64,000 bases of DNA from Burkholderia lata (GCF_000012945.1 NC_007511.1:3523083-3587082); one strand, 5' to 3'. Shown: positions 26,534 to 35,841, counted from the stretch's first letter. A program made the numbers and translations. Notes: a model not told the origin generated them from the letters alone.

Positions 26534-27838
26534 ATGACATCTCCTTCCTCCCCCCGATCCGCCTGGACGTACGAGAACCGGCTGCTGCTGATCCTGTTCA
26601 TGACGTTCGGCTTCGTGTTCTTCGACCGCCTCGCGCTGTCGTTCCTGTTCCCGTTCATGTCGGCCGAGCTGCACCTGACGAACACGCAGCTCGGCATGGT
26701 GTCGTCCGCGCTCGCGCTCACGTGGGCATTGTCCGGTGCCGCGACGGGCGCGTGGTCCGACGCGCGCGGCACGCGCAAGCCGCTGCTGATCGCGGCCGTG
26801 CTCGGCTTTTCCGTGTGTTCGGCGCTGTCGGGGCTCGTCGGCGGCTTCGCGAGCCTGATCGCGTTCCGCGCGCTGATGGGCATCGCCGAAGGCCCCGTGC
26901 TGCCGCTGTCGCAATCGCTGATGGTCGAAAGCTCGACGCCGAGCCGCCGCGGGCTGAACATGGGCCTGCTGCAAGGCTCCGCCGCCGGCCTGCTCGGCGC
27001 GATGATCGGCCCGCCGGTGGTCATCGGCATCGCAACCGCGTACGGCTGGCGCGAGGCGTTCTACGTGTCGTGCGTTCCGGGCTTCCTGATCGCGTTCTGC
27101 ATCTGGCGCTGGGTGCGCGAAGTGCCGCCCGGCGGCGTGCGGCACGCGCAGGCCGATACCGCCGGCACGCCGGCCGCGAGCGGCGCGGCAGTCAGCCGCT
27201 GGGCGTTGCTGAAGGAACGCAACATCCTGCTCTGCATGCTGATCAGTTGCTTCTTTCTCACGTGGTTCATCGTGATCATCTCGTTCGCGCCGGTGTTCCT
27301 CGTGGAAAGCCGCCACCTGTCGCCGTCCGACATGGGCGTCGTGATGACCTGCCTCGGCGCCGCGTGGGTGTTCTGGGGCTTCGCGGTGCCGGCGATCTCC
27401 GACCGGATCGGCCGCAAGCCGACGATGATCGCGTTCGCACTGATCGCGGCCGTGTGCCCGATCGTGCTGATCCATGCCGGCTCGCTGTGGGTGCTCTGTG
27501 CGCTCGTGTTCGCCACCTACACGGGCCTCGGCTGCTTCACGCTGTTCATGGCGACGATCCCCGCCGAAACGGTGCCGCCGCGCGCGATCGCCAGCGCGCT
27601 CGGCCTGATCATGGGCGCGGGCGAGTTGATCGGCGGCTTCGTTGCGCCGACCGTCGCCGGCTTCGCGGCCGACAAGTACGGCTTGCAGTTCGCGATGTGG
27701 ACGTCGGCCGCCGGCGCGATCCTCGCATGCGTGCTGTCGTTCGGCCTCGTCGAAACCGCGCCCGCCGTGCTGCGCAAGCGCGCGCTCGCCGGCTCGGCCG
27801 CGAGCCGTCTCGATGCGCAAAACCTCGGAGGTCGCTGA
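26534..27838 (+). CDS. MFS permease of the cupin operon
   Basis: This 434-residue protein has 12 predicted membrane helices. It begins MTSPSSPRSAWTYENRLLL, with FGFVFFDRLALSFLFPFM in helix 1 and TGAWSDARGTRKPLL between helices 2 and 3. It resembles the anion:cation symporter/aromatic acid group. It lies 18 bp after the cupin gene and 1 bp before the zinc dehydrogenase gene, so it probably imports the substrate of the operon. Confidence 0.92.
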   Translation: MTSPSSPRSAWTYENRLLLILFMTFGFVFFDRLALSFLFPFMSAELHLTNTQLGMVSSALALTWALSGAATGAWSDARGTRKPLLIAAVLGFSVCSALSGLVGGFASLIAFRALMGIAEGPVLPLSQSLMVESSTPSRRGLNMGLLQGSAAGLLGAMIGPPVVIGIATAYGWREAFYVSCVPGFLIAFCIWRWVREVPPGGVRHAQADTAGTPAASGAAVSRWALLKERNILLCMLISCFFLTWFIVIISFAPVFLVESRHLSPSDMGVVMTCLGAAWVFWGFAVPAISDRIGRKPTMIAFALIAAVCPIVLIHAGSLWVLCALVFATYTGLGCFTLFMATIPAETVPPRAIASALGLIMGAGELIGGFVAPTVAGFAADKYGLQFAMWTSAAGAILACVLSFGLVETAPAVLRKRALAGSAASRLDAQNLGGR

Positions 27839-27839
27839 C

Positions 27840-28961
27840 ATGCGAGCACTTCAATGGCATGGCCCGCGCGACGTCCGTCTCGTGGAAATCGACACGCCGC
27901 GCGTCGGCCCAGGCGACGTGCGCATCGCGGTCGCGTATTGCGGGATCTGCGGCAGCGACCTGCACGAATATGCGGACGGCCCGCACGCGATCCCGGTCGA
28001 CACGCCGCATCCGCTGTCTCGCCGTACCGCGCCGCTGACGCTCGGCCACGAGTTCTGCGGCACCGTCGTCGAAGTCGGCGAAGGCGTGACGGCGCTGCGC
28101 GCGGGCGATCGCGTCGCGGTCGAGCCCGAGTATCGCTGCAGCCAGTGCGCGTACTGCCGCTCGGGGTCGTACAACCTGTGCGTGTCGATGGGCTTCGCCG
28201 GGCTGATGGGCGACGGCGGCATGGCCGACTTCGCGGTCGTGCCGGCGTACATGCTGCATCGCTTGCCCGACGGCGTGAGTCTCGAACAGGCCGCGGTGAT
28301 GGAGCCGGCGGCCGTCGCGCTGCACGCGTTGCGGCGTGGCGAGCTGCGGCTCGGCGAAACCTGTGCGGTGTTCGGCCTCGGGCCGATCGGCCTGTTGCTG
28401 ATCATGCTCGCGAAGCTGCAGGGCGCGACCACGATCGTGGCTGTCGATGTCTCGCCCGAACGGCTCGCGGCGGCCACGCGCTTCGGCGCAACGCATACGT
28501 TCGATGCACGCGCACTCGGTGCATCCGCACTGCAGGACGCGATCCGCGCGGCCACGGGCGGGCTCGGCGTCGATGCGAGTTTCGAAGCGGCCGGGCTGCA
28601 GACAACGTTCGAATCGGCGATGCACGCGCTGCGCAAGGGTGGACGCATCGTGATGGTCGGCCTGATGCCGCATGCGGGCTTCGACGCGTTCCGCGCGGTC
28701 AACGACGAGCTGACCTTCACGGCGAGCGTCGGCTACCGGCATGCGTACGAAGACCTGCTGCGCATCGTCGCGTCGGGTGCGCTCGACCTCACGTCGATCG
28801 TCACGCGCACCGTGTCGCTCGAAGACGCCGTCGCCGACGGCTTCGACGCGCTGCTCGCCGACCGCGCGCAGATCAAGATCCTCGTTTCACCCGCGCAACG
28901 GCCTCCCCGTCGCGCGCACACCATCGGGAGCATCGAGCATGAGTCGTCAGTGGGCGTTTGA
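27840..28961 (+). CDS. zinc-dependent medium-chain alcohol dehydrogenase
   Basis: This 373-residue MDR protein has the catalytic zinc ligands [11 protein letters not shown] (Cys near residue 37) and [14 protein letters not shown] (His/Glu near 67). The structural zinc cysteines are in [16 protein letters not shown], and the NAD-binding segment is [15 protein letters not shown]. It resembles 2,3-butanediol/sorbitol/threonine dehydrogenases. Its ATG lies 1 bp after the MFS stop, and it overlaps the next gene by 23 bp. It may oxidise a hydroxy intermediate to the ketone cleaved by the cupin (inference). Confidence 0.92.
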   Translation: MRALQWHGPRDVRLVEIDTPRVGPGDVRIAVAYCGICGSDLHEYADGPHAIPVDTPHPLSRRTAPLTLGHEFCGTVVEVGEGVTALRAGDRVAVEPEYRCSQCAYCRSGSYNLCVSMGFAGLMGDGGMADFAVVPAYMLHRLPDGVSLEQAAVMEPAAVALHALRRGELRLGETCAVFGLGPIGLLLIMLAKLQGATTIVAVDVSPERLAAATRFGATHTFDARALGASALQDAIRAATGGLGVDASFEAAGLQTTFESAMHALRKGGRIVMVGLMPHAGFDAFRAVNDELTFTASVGYRHAYEDLLRIVASGALDLTSIVTRTVSLEDAVADGFDALLADRAQIKILVSPAQRPPRRAHTIGSIEHESSVGV

Positions 28962-29661
28962 GGGCCAGTCCGTCGTCGTGACGGGCGGCACGTCGGGTAT
29001 CGGTGCGCGCACGGCGATGCGGTTCGCGCAGGCCGGCGCGTCGGTCGTCGCGCTCGGGCTCGACGCGGCCGGCCCGCACGCACCCGTGCATGCGGGCATC
29101 CGCTGCGTGGAACTCGACGTGACCGACAGCGACGCGCTGACGCGCACGATCGCGGCGCTGCCGCGGCTCGACGTGCTCGTCAACGGCGTCGGCATCAGCC
29201 GGCACGCGGACGAATACCGGATGGACCAGTTCGAGCTCGTGCTGAACGTGAACCTGACGTCGGTGATGCGGGCCTCCGACGCCGCACGGCCGGCACTGTC
29301 GGCGCACGGCGGCAGCATCGTCAATGTCGCGTCGATGTACACGTACTTCGGCAGCAAGGACCGCCCCGCGTACAGCGCGAGCAAGGGTGGCATTGCGCAG
29401 CTCACGCGCTCGCTCGCGCAGGCGTGGGCCGATCGCGGCATCCGTGTGAACGCGGTCGCGCCCGGCTGGATCGACACGCCGCTCAGCAGCGGCCTGAAGG
29501 CCGACATGCAGGCATCGCGACGCATTCTCGAACGCACGCCGCTCGGGCGCTGGGGCACGGCCGACGAAGTCGCGGACGTGATCCTGTTCCTGTGCTCACC
29601 CGGCGCATCGTTCGTGACCGGCGCGGTCGTGCCGGTCGATGGCGGGTATTCGACGGTCTAG
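28939..29661 (+). CDS. SDR-family oxidoreductase
   Basis: This 240-residue classical SDR has [12 protein letters not shown] at about 14-25, NGVGIS in place of NNAG, and the active site S..YSASKGG with Tyr and Lys. The C-terminal [13 protein letters not shown] is typical. Its start overlaps the preceding dehydrogenase by 23 bp and it is the last gene of the operon. It reduces or oxidises a hydroxy/keto substrate with NAD(P)H; the exact substrate is unknown. Confidence 0.92.
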   Translation: MSRQWAFEGQSVVVTGGTSGIGARTAMRFAQAGASVVALGLDAAGPHAPVHAGIRCVELDVTDSDALTRTIAALPRLDVLVNGVGISRHADEYRMDQFELVLNVNLTSVMRASDAARPALSAHGGSIVNVASMYTYFGSKDRPAYSASKGGIAQLTRSLAQAWADRGIRVNAVAPGWIDTPLSSGLKADMQASRRILERTPLGRWGTADEVADVILFLCSPGASFVTGAVVPVDGGYSTV

Positions 29662-29672
29662 CCCGCAGCTGA

Positions 29673-29711
29673 ACGGGCATCGGCAGACACGCGATTTCTG
29701 CCGATGCCCGT
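29673..29711 (+). terminator. 15-bp perfect stem-loop after the cupin operon
   Basis: ACGGGCATCGGCAGA (29673-29687) pairs perfectly with TCTGCCGATGCCCGT (29697-29711) around a 9-base loop. It starts 11 bp after the SDR stop. No T-tract follows, but the long stem and position argue for transcription termination. Confidence 0.75.
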
Positions 29712-29798
29712 CACATACCGATTTCCTTCGGTTACCCCTGAACCGGGATTCTTCCGGTTCGGCTTTGTTCATATCAATCAGTAGTCCAATCAAAAATA

Positions 29799-29813
29799 TC
29801 CGATCCGATCGGA
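29799..29813. promoter_or_regulatory. palindrome in the porin leader
   Basis: TCCGAT and ATCGGA arms (15 bp in all, three-base centre) lie 23 bp before the porin ATG, in an otherwise AT-rich leader. It could be an operator or part of a 5' UTR structure. Confidence 0.3.
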
Positions 29814-29836
29814 AACATGTGAGGAGCACATTGGAG

Positions 29837-30928
29837 ATGACGAAAAAGACCCTTCTGGCGCTCGCGGCATGCGCCATTCCCGCCGCATCGTTCGCGCAGA
29901 GCAGCGTGACGATGTTCGGGCTGATGGATGCCGGTATCAGCTATGTCAGCAATCAGGGCGGCCACGGTGCCGCGAAGTTCGACGACAACATCTTCTTCCC
30001 GAACCTGCTCGGTTTCGAAGGCAAGGAGGATCTCGGCGCGGGCACGCGCGCGATCTTCCGGCTCGTCAACCAGTATTCGCTCGGCAACGGCTCGATCATC
30101 GGCGGCGGGCTGTTTGCGCGCCAGGCCTATGTCGGCGTGGAAAACGACCGCTACGGCAAGCTGACGCTCGGCAACCAGTACGAGCTCATGGTCGATTCGC
30201 TGGCCGCGAGCGGCAACGAGATCGCGCAGGATCTCGTCGGCCTGTACGGCTTTCGCAACGGCCCGTTCGACAAGCTCGCGTTGCCGAACAATCCGACCGG
30301 CGCATTCGACTGGGATCGCGTCGCGGGCAGCAATCGCGTCGCGAATTCGGTCAAGTACACGAGCCCGTCGCTGTCGGGCCTGACCTTCGGTGCGTTGTAC
30401 GGTTTCGGAAACTTCGCGGGGTCGGTCGGCGCGAACAACACGGTCAGCGTCGGCGCGAGCTACGACAACGGTCCGTTCGGCGCGGGCGCGGCCTATACGA
30501 ACCAGAAGTACGGCGCGACGGACGGGCTGCCGCCTACCAGCGTACGCAACTGGGGCGCGGGCGTGCACTACACGCTCGGCACGGTCACGGGGAAAGCGCT
30601 CTTCACGACGGTGCGCAACGCGCAGAACGGCGCGGGCGCGTGGTCGGCGGAAGCCGGCGCCGCGTGGCGACCGTCACCGGCGTGGGTGATCGGCGCGAGC
30701 TACACGTACATGAAGGGCAACGACACACTCGACAACGCGCACGCGCACCAGTTCCTGGCCGCCGTCCAGTACTGGCTGTCGAAACGCACGATGGTGTATG
30801 TGGCCGGCGTGCATCAGCGCGCGAGCCACGGCAGCAACGCGCAGATCAATGGCGTGATGGATGCGAACGGTGCGTCGAGCGGCGCGCTGCAGTCGATCGC
30901 GCGGGTCGGGTTCAGCACGCGGTTCTGA
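29837..30928 (+). CDS. outer-membrane porin (Gram-negative type, OmpC-like)
   Basis: This 363-residue protein has a signal peptide cleaved after AASFA (residue 20). Mature QSSVTMFGLMDAGI is the classic start of betaproteobacterial trimeric porins. FEGKEDLGAGTRAIFRL follows, and the C terminus VGFSTRF ends in Phe for BAM recognition. It lets small anionic solutes through the outer membrane. It follows the cupin operon and may serve it. It converges on a second porin across a perfect hairpin. Confidence 0.94.
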   Translation: MTKKTLLALAACAIPAASFAQSSVTMFGLMDAGISYVSNQGGHGAAKFDDNIFFPNLLGFEGKEDLGAGTRAIFRLVNQYSLGNGSIIGGGLFARQAYVGVENDRYGKLTLGNQYELMVDSLAASGNEIAQDLVGLYGFRNGPFDKLALPNNPTGAFDWDRVAGSNRVANSVKYTSPSLSGLTFGALYGFGNFAGSVGANNTVSVGASYDNGPFGAGAAYTNQKYGATDGLPPTSVRNWGAGVHYTLGTVTGKALFTTVRNAQNGAGAWSAEAGAAWRPSPAWVIGASYTYMKGNDTLDNAHAHQFLAAVQYWLSKRTMVYVAGVHQRASHGSNAQINGVMDANGASSGALQSIARVGFSTRF

Positions 30929-30949
30929 AGGAAGAGGGAGCGGCTCCCC

Positions 30950-30984
30950 ATGGTTCCGGTCGAGCGTGCATCGACCGGAACCAT
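30950..30984. terminator. bidirectional terminator between convergent porins
   Basis: ATGGTTCCGGTCGA (30950-30963) and TCGACCGGAACCAT (30971-30984) form a perfect 14-bp stem with a 7-base loop, between the stops of the two porin genes. Confidence 0.8.
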
Positions 30985-30988
30985 CGGC

Positions 30989-32101
30989 TCAAAACTTGTG
31001 CCGTATGCCGATCGACGCGGAAATCTGCTGCCGCGAACTCGATGGCGAGTTGTAATAGATCTGCGCGTACTGCGCGTCCCCTGCGGCCTTCTGGAAGATG
31101 CCGACCAGAAAGAGATCGGTGCGCTTCGACAGGAACCAGTCGATGCCGGCATCCACCTGGTGCCATTTCGGTGACTTGCCGGTCGGTTGATAGCGACCGG
31201 TCGTGTAGATGTAGCCCATACCGATCAGGACGGTCGGCGACAGGAAATCGGTCACCGTCAATTCGTAGTTGGTGAGCCTGAGCCGCGACTGGTCGACGTA
31301 GTCGAACAGCACGTGGGTGAGCATCAGCGAGACCTTTGCGGGGCCGAGCGCATAGGATCCGCCGATACCGGCCATCTGCTGCTTGTCGACGCCCGCGCCC
31401 GTCGCACTCGTCGCGAACGGCGACGTGAATCCGTAGTCGCCCGACACGGCCCCTGACGGGTTCGCCGCATCGTTCGGCCGGTTGACCGCGTGATAGGCGA
31501 TGCCGGCACTCAACGGCCCGTTCGCATAGGTCAATCCGGCATTGAAGTCACGGTTGACGGAAAAGCCGCCCGCCATGTTCGACAGCGCATACGCCGACAG
31601 CAACCGGAAACCCGCCACCTCGGGGCTCTTGTACTGGACCGTATTGTTCACGCGGAACGTCGGGAAAATGTTGTCGCTGTCGCCGATCGGCGGCCCGTAG
31701 GTCGCAAACTGCACGGCCGCCTCGTATGGCGCGAGCGTCTGCGCCATGGTATCGATCTGGCGGCCGAACGTGAGCTGGCCGAGCCGTTCGTTGGCGAGGC
31801 CCACGAACGCTTGCCGCCCGAAGAGACGCCCTCCCTGGCCCAGCGTGCCTGTCGACAGGTTGAAGCCGTTTTCCAGCGTGAAGATCGCGCGGTTGCCACC
31901 GCCCAGATCCTCCTTGCCGGTGATCCCCCATCGCGGCGCCTGCTGGACCCCGCTCGCCAGTTGCCACTGCCGATGCCCGCCAGCATTGCTGGTGACCATG
32001 ACGCCCTCCGACAGCAATCCGTACATCGTCACGCTGCTTTGAGCATGCCCCGCTCCAGCCAGCACCAGAAACAGGCAAGGCCATGCCAGACGCTTTTTCA
32101 T
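30989..32101 (-). CDS. outer-membrane porin of the GntR/hydrolase cluster
   Basis: This 370-residue porin starts at ATG 32099-32101. The signal peptide ends AGAGHA, followed by QSSVTMYGLLSEGVMV. ITGKEDLGGGNRAIFTLENG is the usual second-strand motif and the C terminus ends in RHKF. An upstream in-frame ATG would add 11 residues and spoil the signal peptide. It is divergent from the GntR gene at 32294 across an AT-rich region, so the GntR protein probably controls it. Confidence 0.93.
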   Translation of the reverse strand: MKKRLAWPCLFLVLAGAGHAQSSVTMYGLLSEGVMVTSNAGGHRQWQLASGVQQAPRWGITGKEDLGGGNRAIFTLENGFNLSTGTLGQGGRLFGRQAFVGLANERLGQLTFGRQIDTMAQTLAPYEAAVQFATYGPPIGDSDNIFPTFRVNNTVQYKSPEVAGFRLLSAYALSNMAGGFSVNRDFNAGLTYANGPLSAGIAYHAVNRPNDAANPSGAVSGDYGFTSPFATSATGAGVDKQQMAGIGGSYALGPAKVSLMLTHVLFDYVDQSRLRLTNYELTVTDFLSPTVLIGMGYIYTTGRYQPTGKSPKWHQVDAGIDWFLSKRTDLFLVGIFQKAAGDAQYAQIYYNSPSSSRQQISASIGIRHKF

Positions 32102-32163
32102 TCGATTCCCCGAGCAAGAAGGTTGACGCCGCATTTCGTTAGGATTCCGTCGAAACCATATAA

Positions 32164-32175
32164 TTTATAAATTTA
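32164..32175. promoter_or_regulatory. AT-rich operator candidate, GntR/porin promoter
   Basis: TTTATAAATTTA is a near-palindrome in the divergent porin-GntR promoter. The 11-mer TTTATAAATTT recurs at 34502-34512 in the divergent MFS-hydrolase promoter of the same cluster, so the GntR regulator may bind both. Confidence 0.5.
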
Positions 32176-32293
32176 TGTGTCTATATAAAATATGGAATTC
32201 TTGCAAAACCTGCGGTTTTCCCTATAAATTGGGCGCCTGCATATACTTTTGGGACGAATCCGGTCGCAGCGGGCGACGGTTCAGGAACGGGAC

Positions 32294-33001
32294 ATGGTGC
32301 AAAGAGCGCAAACACCGCAACGCGCGGGGGCCGATACGCCGAAAGCCACACTTTCGGAGCAGGCCTACGAATACCTGCAGAACGACCTGCTATCCGGTGC
32401 CTTTCCGCCGGGAGAAAAGCTCAAGCCGCAGACGCTTCAGGAACGCTATGGCGTCGGCATCAGCCCCATTCGCGAAGCGCTGATGCTGCTCAGTTGCGAC
32501 GGGCTCGTGACGAACGAGGGCCAGCGCGGCTTCAGGGTTGCCGAAGCGTCACGGGACGATCTGCTCGACATCCTCGAGGCGCGCAAGAAAATCGAAGGCG
32601 AACTGCTTGTCGACGCGATCAAGCATGGCGACGAGGAATGGGGTGCGCAGATCACCGCAGCCTTCTACAAGCTGGTCCATACGCCGCTACCCGCCCCCGA
32701 CGACATCCAGGCGGCAAATCGCTGGGAACTCGCCCATCGACGCTTCCACGCATCCCTGATCAGCGCCGCCCGCTCAGCGTGGCTACGTCGCATCGACGAA
32801 CAACTCGTGCGGCATTCCGAGCGCTACCGCCGCATGCGCTTCACCGCACCGCTTCCAAAGGAAGCGCTCGCTCGCGACATCGTCAGGGAACACCAGGAGT
32901 TGATGGAAGCCGTACTGGATCGCGACGCACCGCGCGCGCGCAAGCTGCTGCTCGCGCACATCGACGAAACCGCACAGGTTGTCGCGCAACTGCTGCCCTG
33001 A
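32294..33001 (+). CDS. GntR-family regulator, FCD subfamily
   Basis: This 235-residue protein starts at ATG 32294 with AGGAACGGG upstream. An N-terminal winged helix (LSEQAYEYLQNDLLSGAFPPG, LQERYGVGISPIREALMLL) is followed by an all-helical FCD ligand domain with metal-binding His candidates (AHRRFHASL, EHQELMEAV). FCD regulators sense small carboxylic acids and repress catabolic genes. Neighbours suggest it controls the divergent porin and the MFS/hydrolase/RidA genes. Confidence 0.93.
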   Translation: MVQRAQTPQRAGADTPKATLSEQAYEYLQNDLLSGAFPPGEKLKPQTLQERYGVGISPIREALMLLSCDGLVTNEGQRGFRVAEASRDDLLDILEARKKIEGELLVDAIKHGDEEWGAQITAAFYKLVHTPLPAPDDIQAANRWELAHRRFHASLISAARSAWLRRIDEQLVRHSERYRRMRFTAPLPKEALARDIVREHQELMEAVLDRDAPRARKLLLAHIDETAQVVAQLLP

Positions 33002-33045
33002 TCCGGCGTAGCGCGATCGCGACGAGCGCTCGCCTCGAGCGCCTG

Positions 33046-34356
33046 TCAGGCTGCCGAGTGGGGCGTCGGGTCGAGCTTGCGGCCCGGCACACCGGGAAAC
33101 GGCAGGATCGTGGCAAGCACGGCCGCTGCCGCGATGCTGCCGGCCATGAAGAACAGCGCATTGGAGAAGTCGGGCGAGTGCCCACGAATCCAGCCGATCG
33201 CATAAGGCCCGATGAAGCCCGACAGGCCGCTGATGGTGTTGACCAGCGCCAGCCCGCCGGCTGCGGCCCGACCGGTCAGGAACGACGACGGGATCGACCA
33301 GAAGACGCTTAGCGAAGCGCCGATTCCGACCATCGCAACGCAGACGAATGCCAGTTCCAGTGCAGCCGAGTGAACGAGTGCGCTTGCCAGCAAGCCGAGG
33401 CTGCCGACCGCCAGCGGAATCGCCAGATGCCAGCGGCGCTCACGAGTCCTGTCCGAATGCCGGCCATTGAGCACCATCGCAATCGCGCCGAGCAGGAACG
33501 GCAACGCGCTCAGCATGCCAACCTGGATCGTCGACATCGCCGCCATCTGCTTGACGATCTGGGGCAACCACAGCGTGATGCCGAAGAAGCCCGTTCCGAC
33601 CAGCAGATAAAGCATCCCCAGCAGCCAGACGATCGGTTCCCGCATCGCCACGCCCAGCTTCTCGGTTCCCAGCGATGCCGCGGCTTCACGATCGCGCTGC
33701 ATCGTGTCGACGAGCCATTCGCGCTCCGGCGCCGACAGCCACTTGGCATGCTCCGGTTCGTCCGACAGGAAAAAGTACGCGAACACGCCGAGCGCGACAG
33801 CCGGCACCGCCTCGAGGATGAAGATCCATTGCCACCCGGCCAGGCCGGCGACGTCCCCCATCGACAGAATCGCCGCCGATAGCGGCGCGCCGACCACGAC
33901 AGCGATCATGTTGGCCGACATCACCTGCCCGATCGCGCGGGCCCGCTGCTCCGCCGGAAACCAGCGGGTCAGGTAATAGAGCACGCCCGGCAGGAAGCCT
34001 GCCTCCGCCACGCCGAGCAGGAAGCGGATCGCCACGAAGCTCGTCGCGTTGAAGACGAACGCCTGCAATGCGGAAACGATGCCCCAGGTCACGATGATGC
34101 GTGCCAGCCACAGGCGGGCGCCGAAGCGCTGCAGCGCCAGATTGCTCGGAATCTCGAACAGGATGTAGCCGATGAAGAAGATGCCCGCGCCAAAGCCGTA
34201 GAGCTCAGGCGTGAAATGAAACGTCTTCGTCATGTCGAGCGCCGCGAAGCTCACGTTGACCCGATCGAGGAAATTCACGAGCCACAGCACGAACAGCAAC
34301 GGCACGATCTTGAGTGTCACCTTGCGCATGGTGCCTACGGCAACCGCCTGAACCAT
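33046..34356 (-). CDS. MFS transporter, anion:cation symporter family
   Basis: This 436-residue protein has 12 predicted membrane helices. It shows NFLDRVNVSFAALDM in helix 1, the ACS-family signature near GFGAGIFFIGYILFEIPSNL, and GVAEAGFLPGVLYYLTRWFP around residue 110. The family imports organic anions such as hexuronates, phthalates or tartrate. It is divergent from the hydrolase/RidA genes and converges on the GntR gene. It probably takes up the substrate of this cluster. Confidence 0.93.
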   Translation of the reverse strand: MVQAVAVGTMRKVTLKIVPLLFVLWLVNFLDRVNVSFAALDMTKTFHFTPELYGFGAGIFFIGYILFEIPSNLALQRFGARLWLARIIVTWGIVSALQAFVFNATSFVAIRFLLGVAEAGFLPGVLYYLTRWFPAEQRARAIGQVMSANMIAVVVGAPLSAAILSMGDVAGLAGWQWIFILEAVPAVALGVFAYFFLSDEPEHAKWLSAPEREWLVDTMQRDREAAASLGTEKLGVAMREPIVWLLGMLYLLVGTGFFGITLWLPQIVKQMAAMSTIQVGMLSALPFLLGAIAMVLNGRHSDRTRERRWHLAIPLAVGSLGLLASALVHSAALELAFVCVAMVGIGASLSVFWSIPSSFLTGRAAAGGLALVNTISGLSGFIGPYAIGWIRGHSPDFSNALFFMAGSIAAAAVLATILPFPGVPGRKLDPTPHSAA

Positions 34357-34501
34357 CGTCGTCTCCTGACTTGTTTGTCATCCCCGCGAATCGCCTGCCC
34401 GCGAAGACGGATGCGCTGCTGCCGCGTTGCGCGACGGCGGTCATCCGATGTGGCGCATTGTTGGTCGGTCAATAACCACCGTCAACATAAATTTTGTTCT
34501 T

Positions 34502-34512
34502 TTTATAAATTT
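34502..34512. promoter_or_regulatory. second copy of AT-rich operator candidate
   Basis: TTTATAAATTT lies in the divergent MFS-hydrolase promoter, identical to the core of the site at 32164. It is 85 bp before the hydrolase start and about 145 bp before the MFS start. Confidence 0.5.
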
Positions 34513-34597
34513 CAGGCTGCTCTATGATGTCCGGCATGCTAACCAACCGGTGCGCGGCGGCCCGCCGTCGCCGGCACGATAACCATGAGGAGACCCA

Positions 34598-35467
34598 TTG
34601 ATCCCGTCGCCTTTTCAACTGGATGCGCAGATGCCGCTGCCGACGGCCGAAGCGGAAAACTATGCCCGCACCGCACTGTCCTGGGCGCAGGACGTCCCCG
34701 CCGGCATCGCTTGCGAGCGGAATGTCAGCTACGGACCGAGCCGCCTCCACCGCTACGACGTTTTCCACGCGAGTCACGCCGACAAACCGCCGGTCGTCAT
34801 CTTCTGGCACGGCGGCGGCTGGACGAACGGCTACAAGGAGTGGGGGCACTTCATGGCGGAGCATGTCGTCCGCCTCGGTGCAACGCTCGTCCTGCCCGAC
34901 TACCGCCTCGCGCCCGAAAGCCGGATGCCCGCCGCGTTCGACGACTGCGCACTGCTCCTGCGCGCGCTGGCTGCATCGCCGGGCTTCGCGGGCGACCTGC
35001 AGCAGGTCTACGTCGCGGGGCATTCGGCCGGCGGTCATCTGGCCGCATTGACGGCGTTGCGCCTGGGCGGGCGCAACGACGCGATCAATGGCGGCGTGAC
35101 GATACGAGGATGCGCACCGATCAGCGGAATCATGGATCTGGCACATCCGTCCCCGCCGGCAGGCAGCCTGGAAGCACGGGTGTACGACATGGTGCTCGGC
35201 GATGCGGACGACGATGGCCTCTTCAGTCCCGTCTGCTGGACCGCCGGTAATACGGTGCCGTTCGCACTGAGCTACGGGGAGCACGATTCGGAACGCGTGA
35301 TCCGGTCGAATCGGCGGCTGGCGAGCCTGCTGGCCTGCCAGTCGGCCCCGGTCGTGTGTCGCGAAGCACGCGACTTGAACCACTTTGAAACACATCTCGC
35401 GCTGCGAGATCCGGATTGCGACTGGTACGCGATGCTCGACGGCCTGATGCGGGGGAACGTGCAATGA
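34598..35467 (+). CDS. alpha/beta hydrolase, kynurenine-formamidase-like (TTG start)
   Basis: This 289-residue hydrolase has the oxyanion motif HGGGWTNG near residue 69 and the nucleophile elbow GHSAGGHLAALT near 142. VLPDYRLAPESRMPAAFDD follows the family pattern. TTG at 34598 is the best start, with GAGGAG 7 bases upstream. It overlaps a RidA gene (ATGA). Members include arylformamidases and carbamoyl/ester hydrolases. Together with RidA it recalls the RutC/RutD pair of pyrimidine breakdown, but the other Rut proteins are missing. Confidence 0.9.
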   Translation: MIPSPFQLDAQMPLPTAEAENYARTALSWAQDVPAGIACERNVSYGPSRLHRYDVFHASHADKPPVVIFWHGGGWTNGYKEWGHFMAEHVVRLGATLVLPDYRLAPESRMPAAFDDCALLLRALAASPGFAGDLQQVYVAGHSAGGHLAALTALRLGGRNDAINGGVTIRGCAPISGIMDLAHPSPPAGSLEARVYDMVLGDADDDGLFSPVCWTAGNTVPFALSYGEHDSERVIRSNRRLASLLACQSAPVVCREARDLNHFETHLALRDPDCDWYAMLDGLMRGNVQ

Positions 35468-35841
35468 AGGAAGTCATCGATACCGGCCTGCCATCGCTCG
35501 GCCAGCCGTTCTCATGGGCGGTACGCGCGGGCAATCTGGTGTTCACTGCGCATGGCCCGGTCCGGTCCGACGGCAGCGTCGACACGGGACCGATCGAGGA
35601 TCAGGCACGACTGACCTTTTCCAATCTGGCGCAAACGATGGCCGCCGCTGGCGGCTCGCTCGACGACGTCACACAGGTGCAGATCCAGATGACCGATGTC
35701 GACAGCATGCCGATCATCGACAACGTCTACCGGGAATATTTCCGCGCCCCCTATCCCAACCGATCGAGCGTGGTCGTCAAGGCGCTCGTCGTGCCGGGCA
35801 TGGGCATCGAGATCGTGGTCAATGCCGTGCTGCCGGGTTGA
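35464..35841 (+). CDS. RidA-family protein, second copy
   Basis: This 125-residue protein starts at ATG 35464, overlapping the hydrolase stop. AGNLVFTAHGPVRSDG and the conserved Arg in YPNRSSVVVKAL mark a potentially active RidA deaminase, and VEIVVNA-like strands end the fold. It is distinct in sequence from the RidA at 1377. Coupled translation with the hydrolase implies consecutive steps: hydrolysis, then enamine/imine hydrolysis, or the reverse. Confidence 0.9.
   Translation: MKEVIDTGLPSLGQPFSWAVRAGNLVFTAHGPVRSDGSVDTGPIEDQARLTFSNLAQTMAAAGGSLDDVTQVQIQMTDVDSMPIIDNVYREYFRAPYPNRSSVVVKALVVPGMGIEIVVNAVLPG

Noticed and set aside
26246..27841. Long minus-strand open frame opposite the MFS gene
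   Set aside because: It lacks any domain pattern, is rich in Arg, Ala and His, and lies antisense to a clear 12-helix transporter.
24781..28038. Very long plus-strand open frame (over 1000 codons)
   Set aside because: It is arginine-rich, runs antisense to the AraC gene and out of frame through four well-supported genes. It is a GC-bias artefact.
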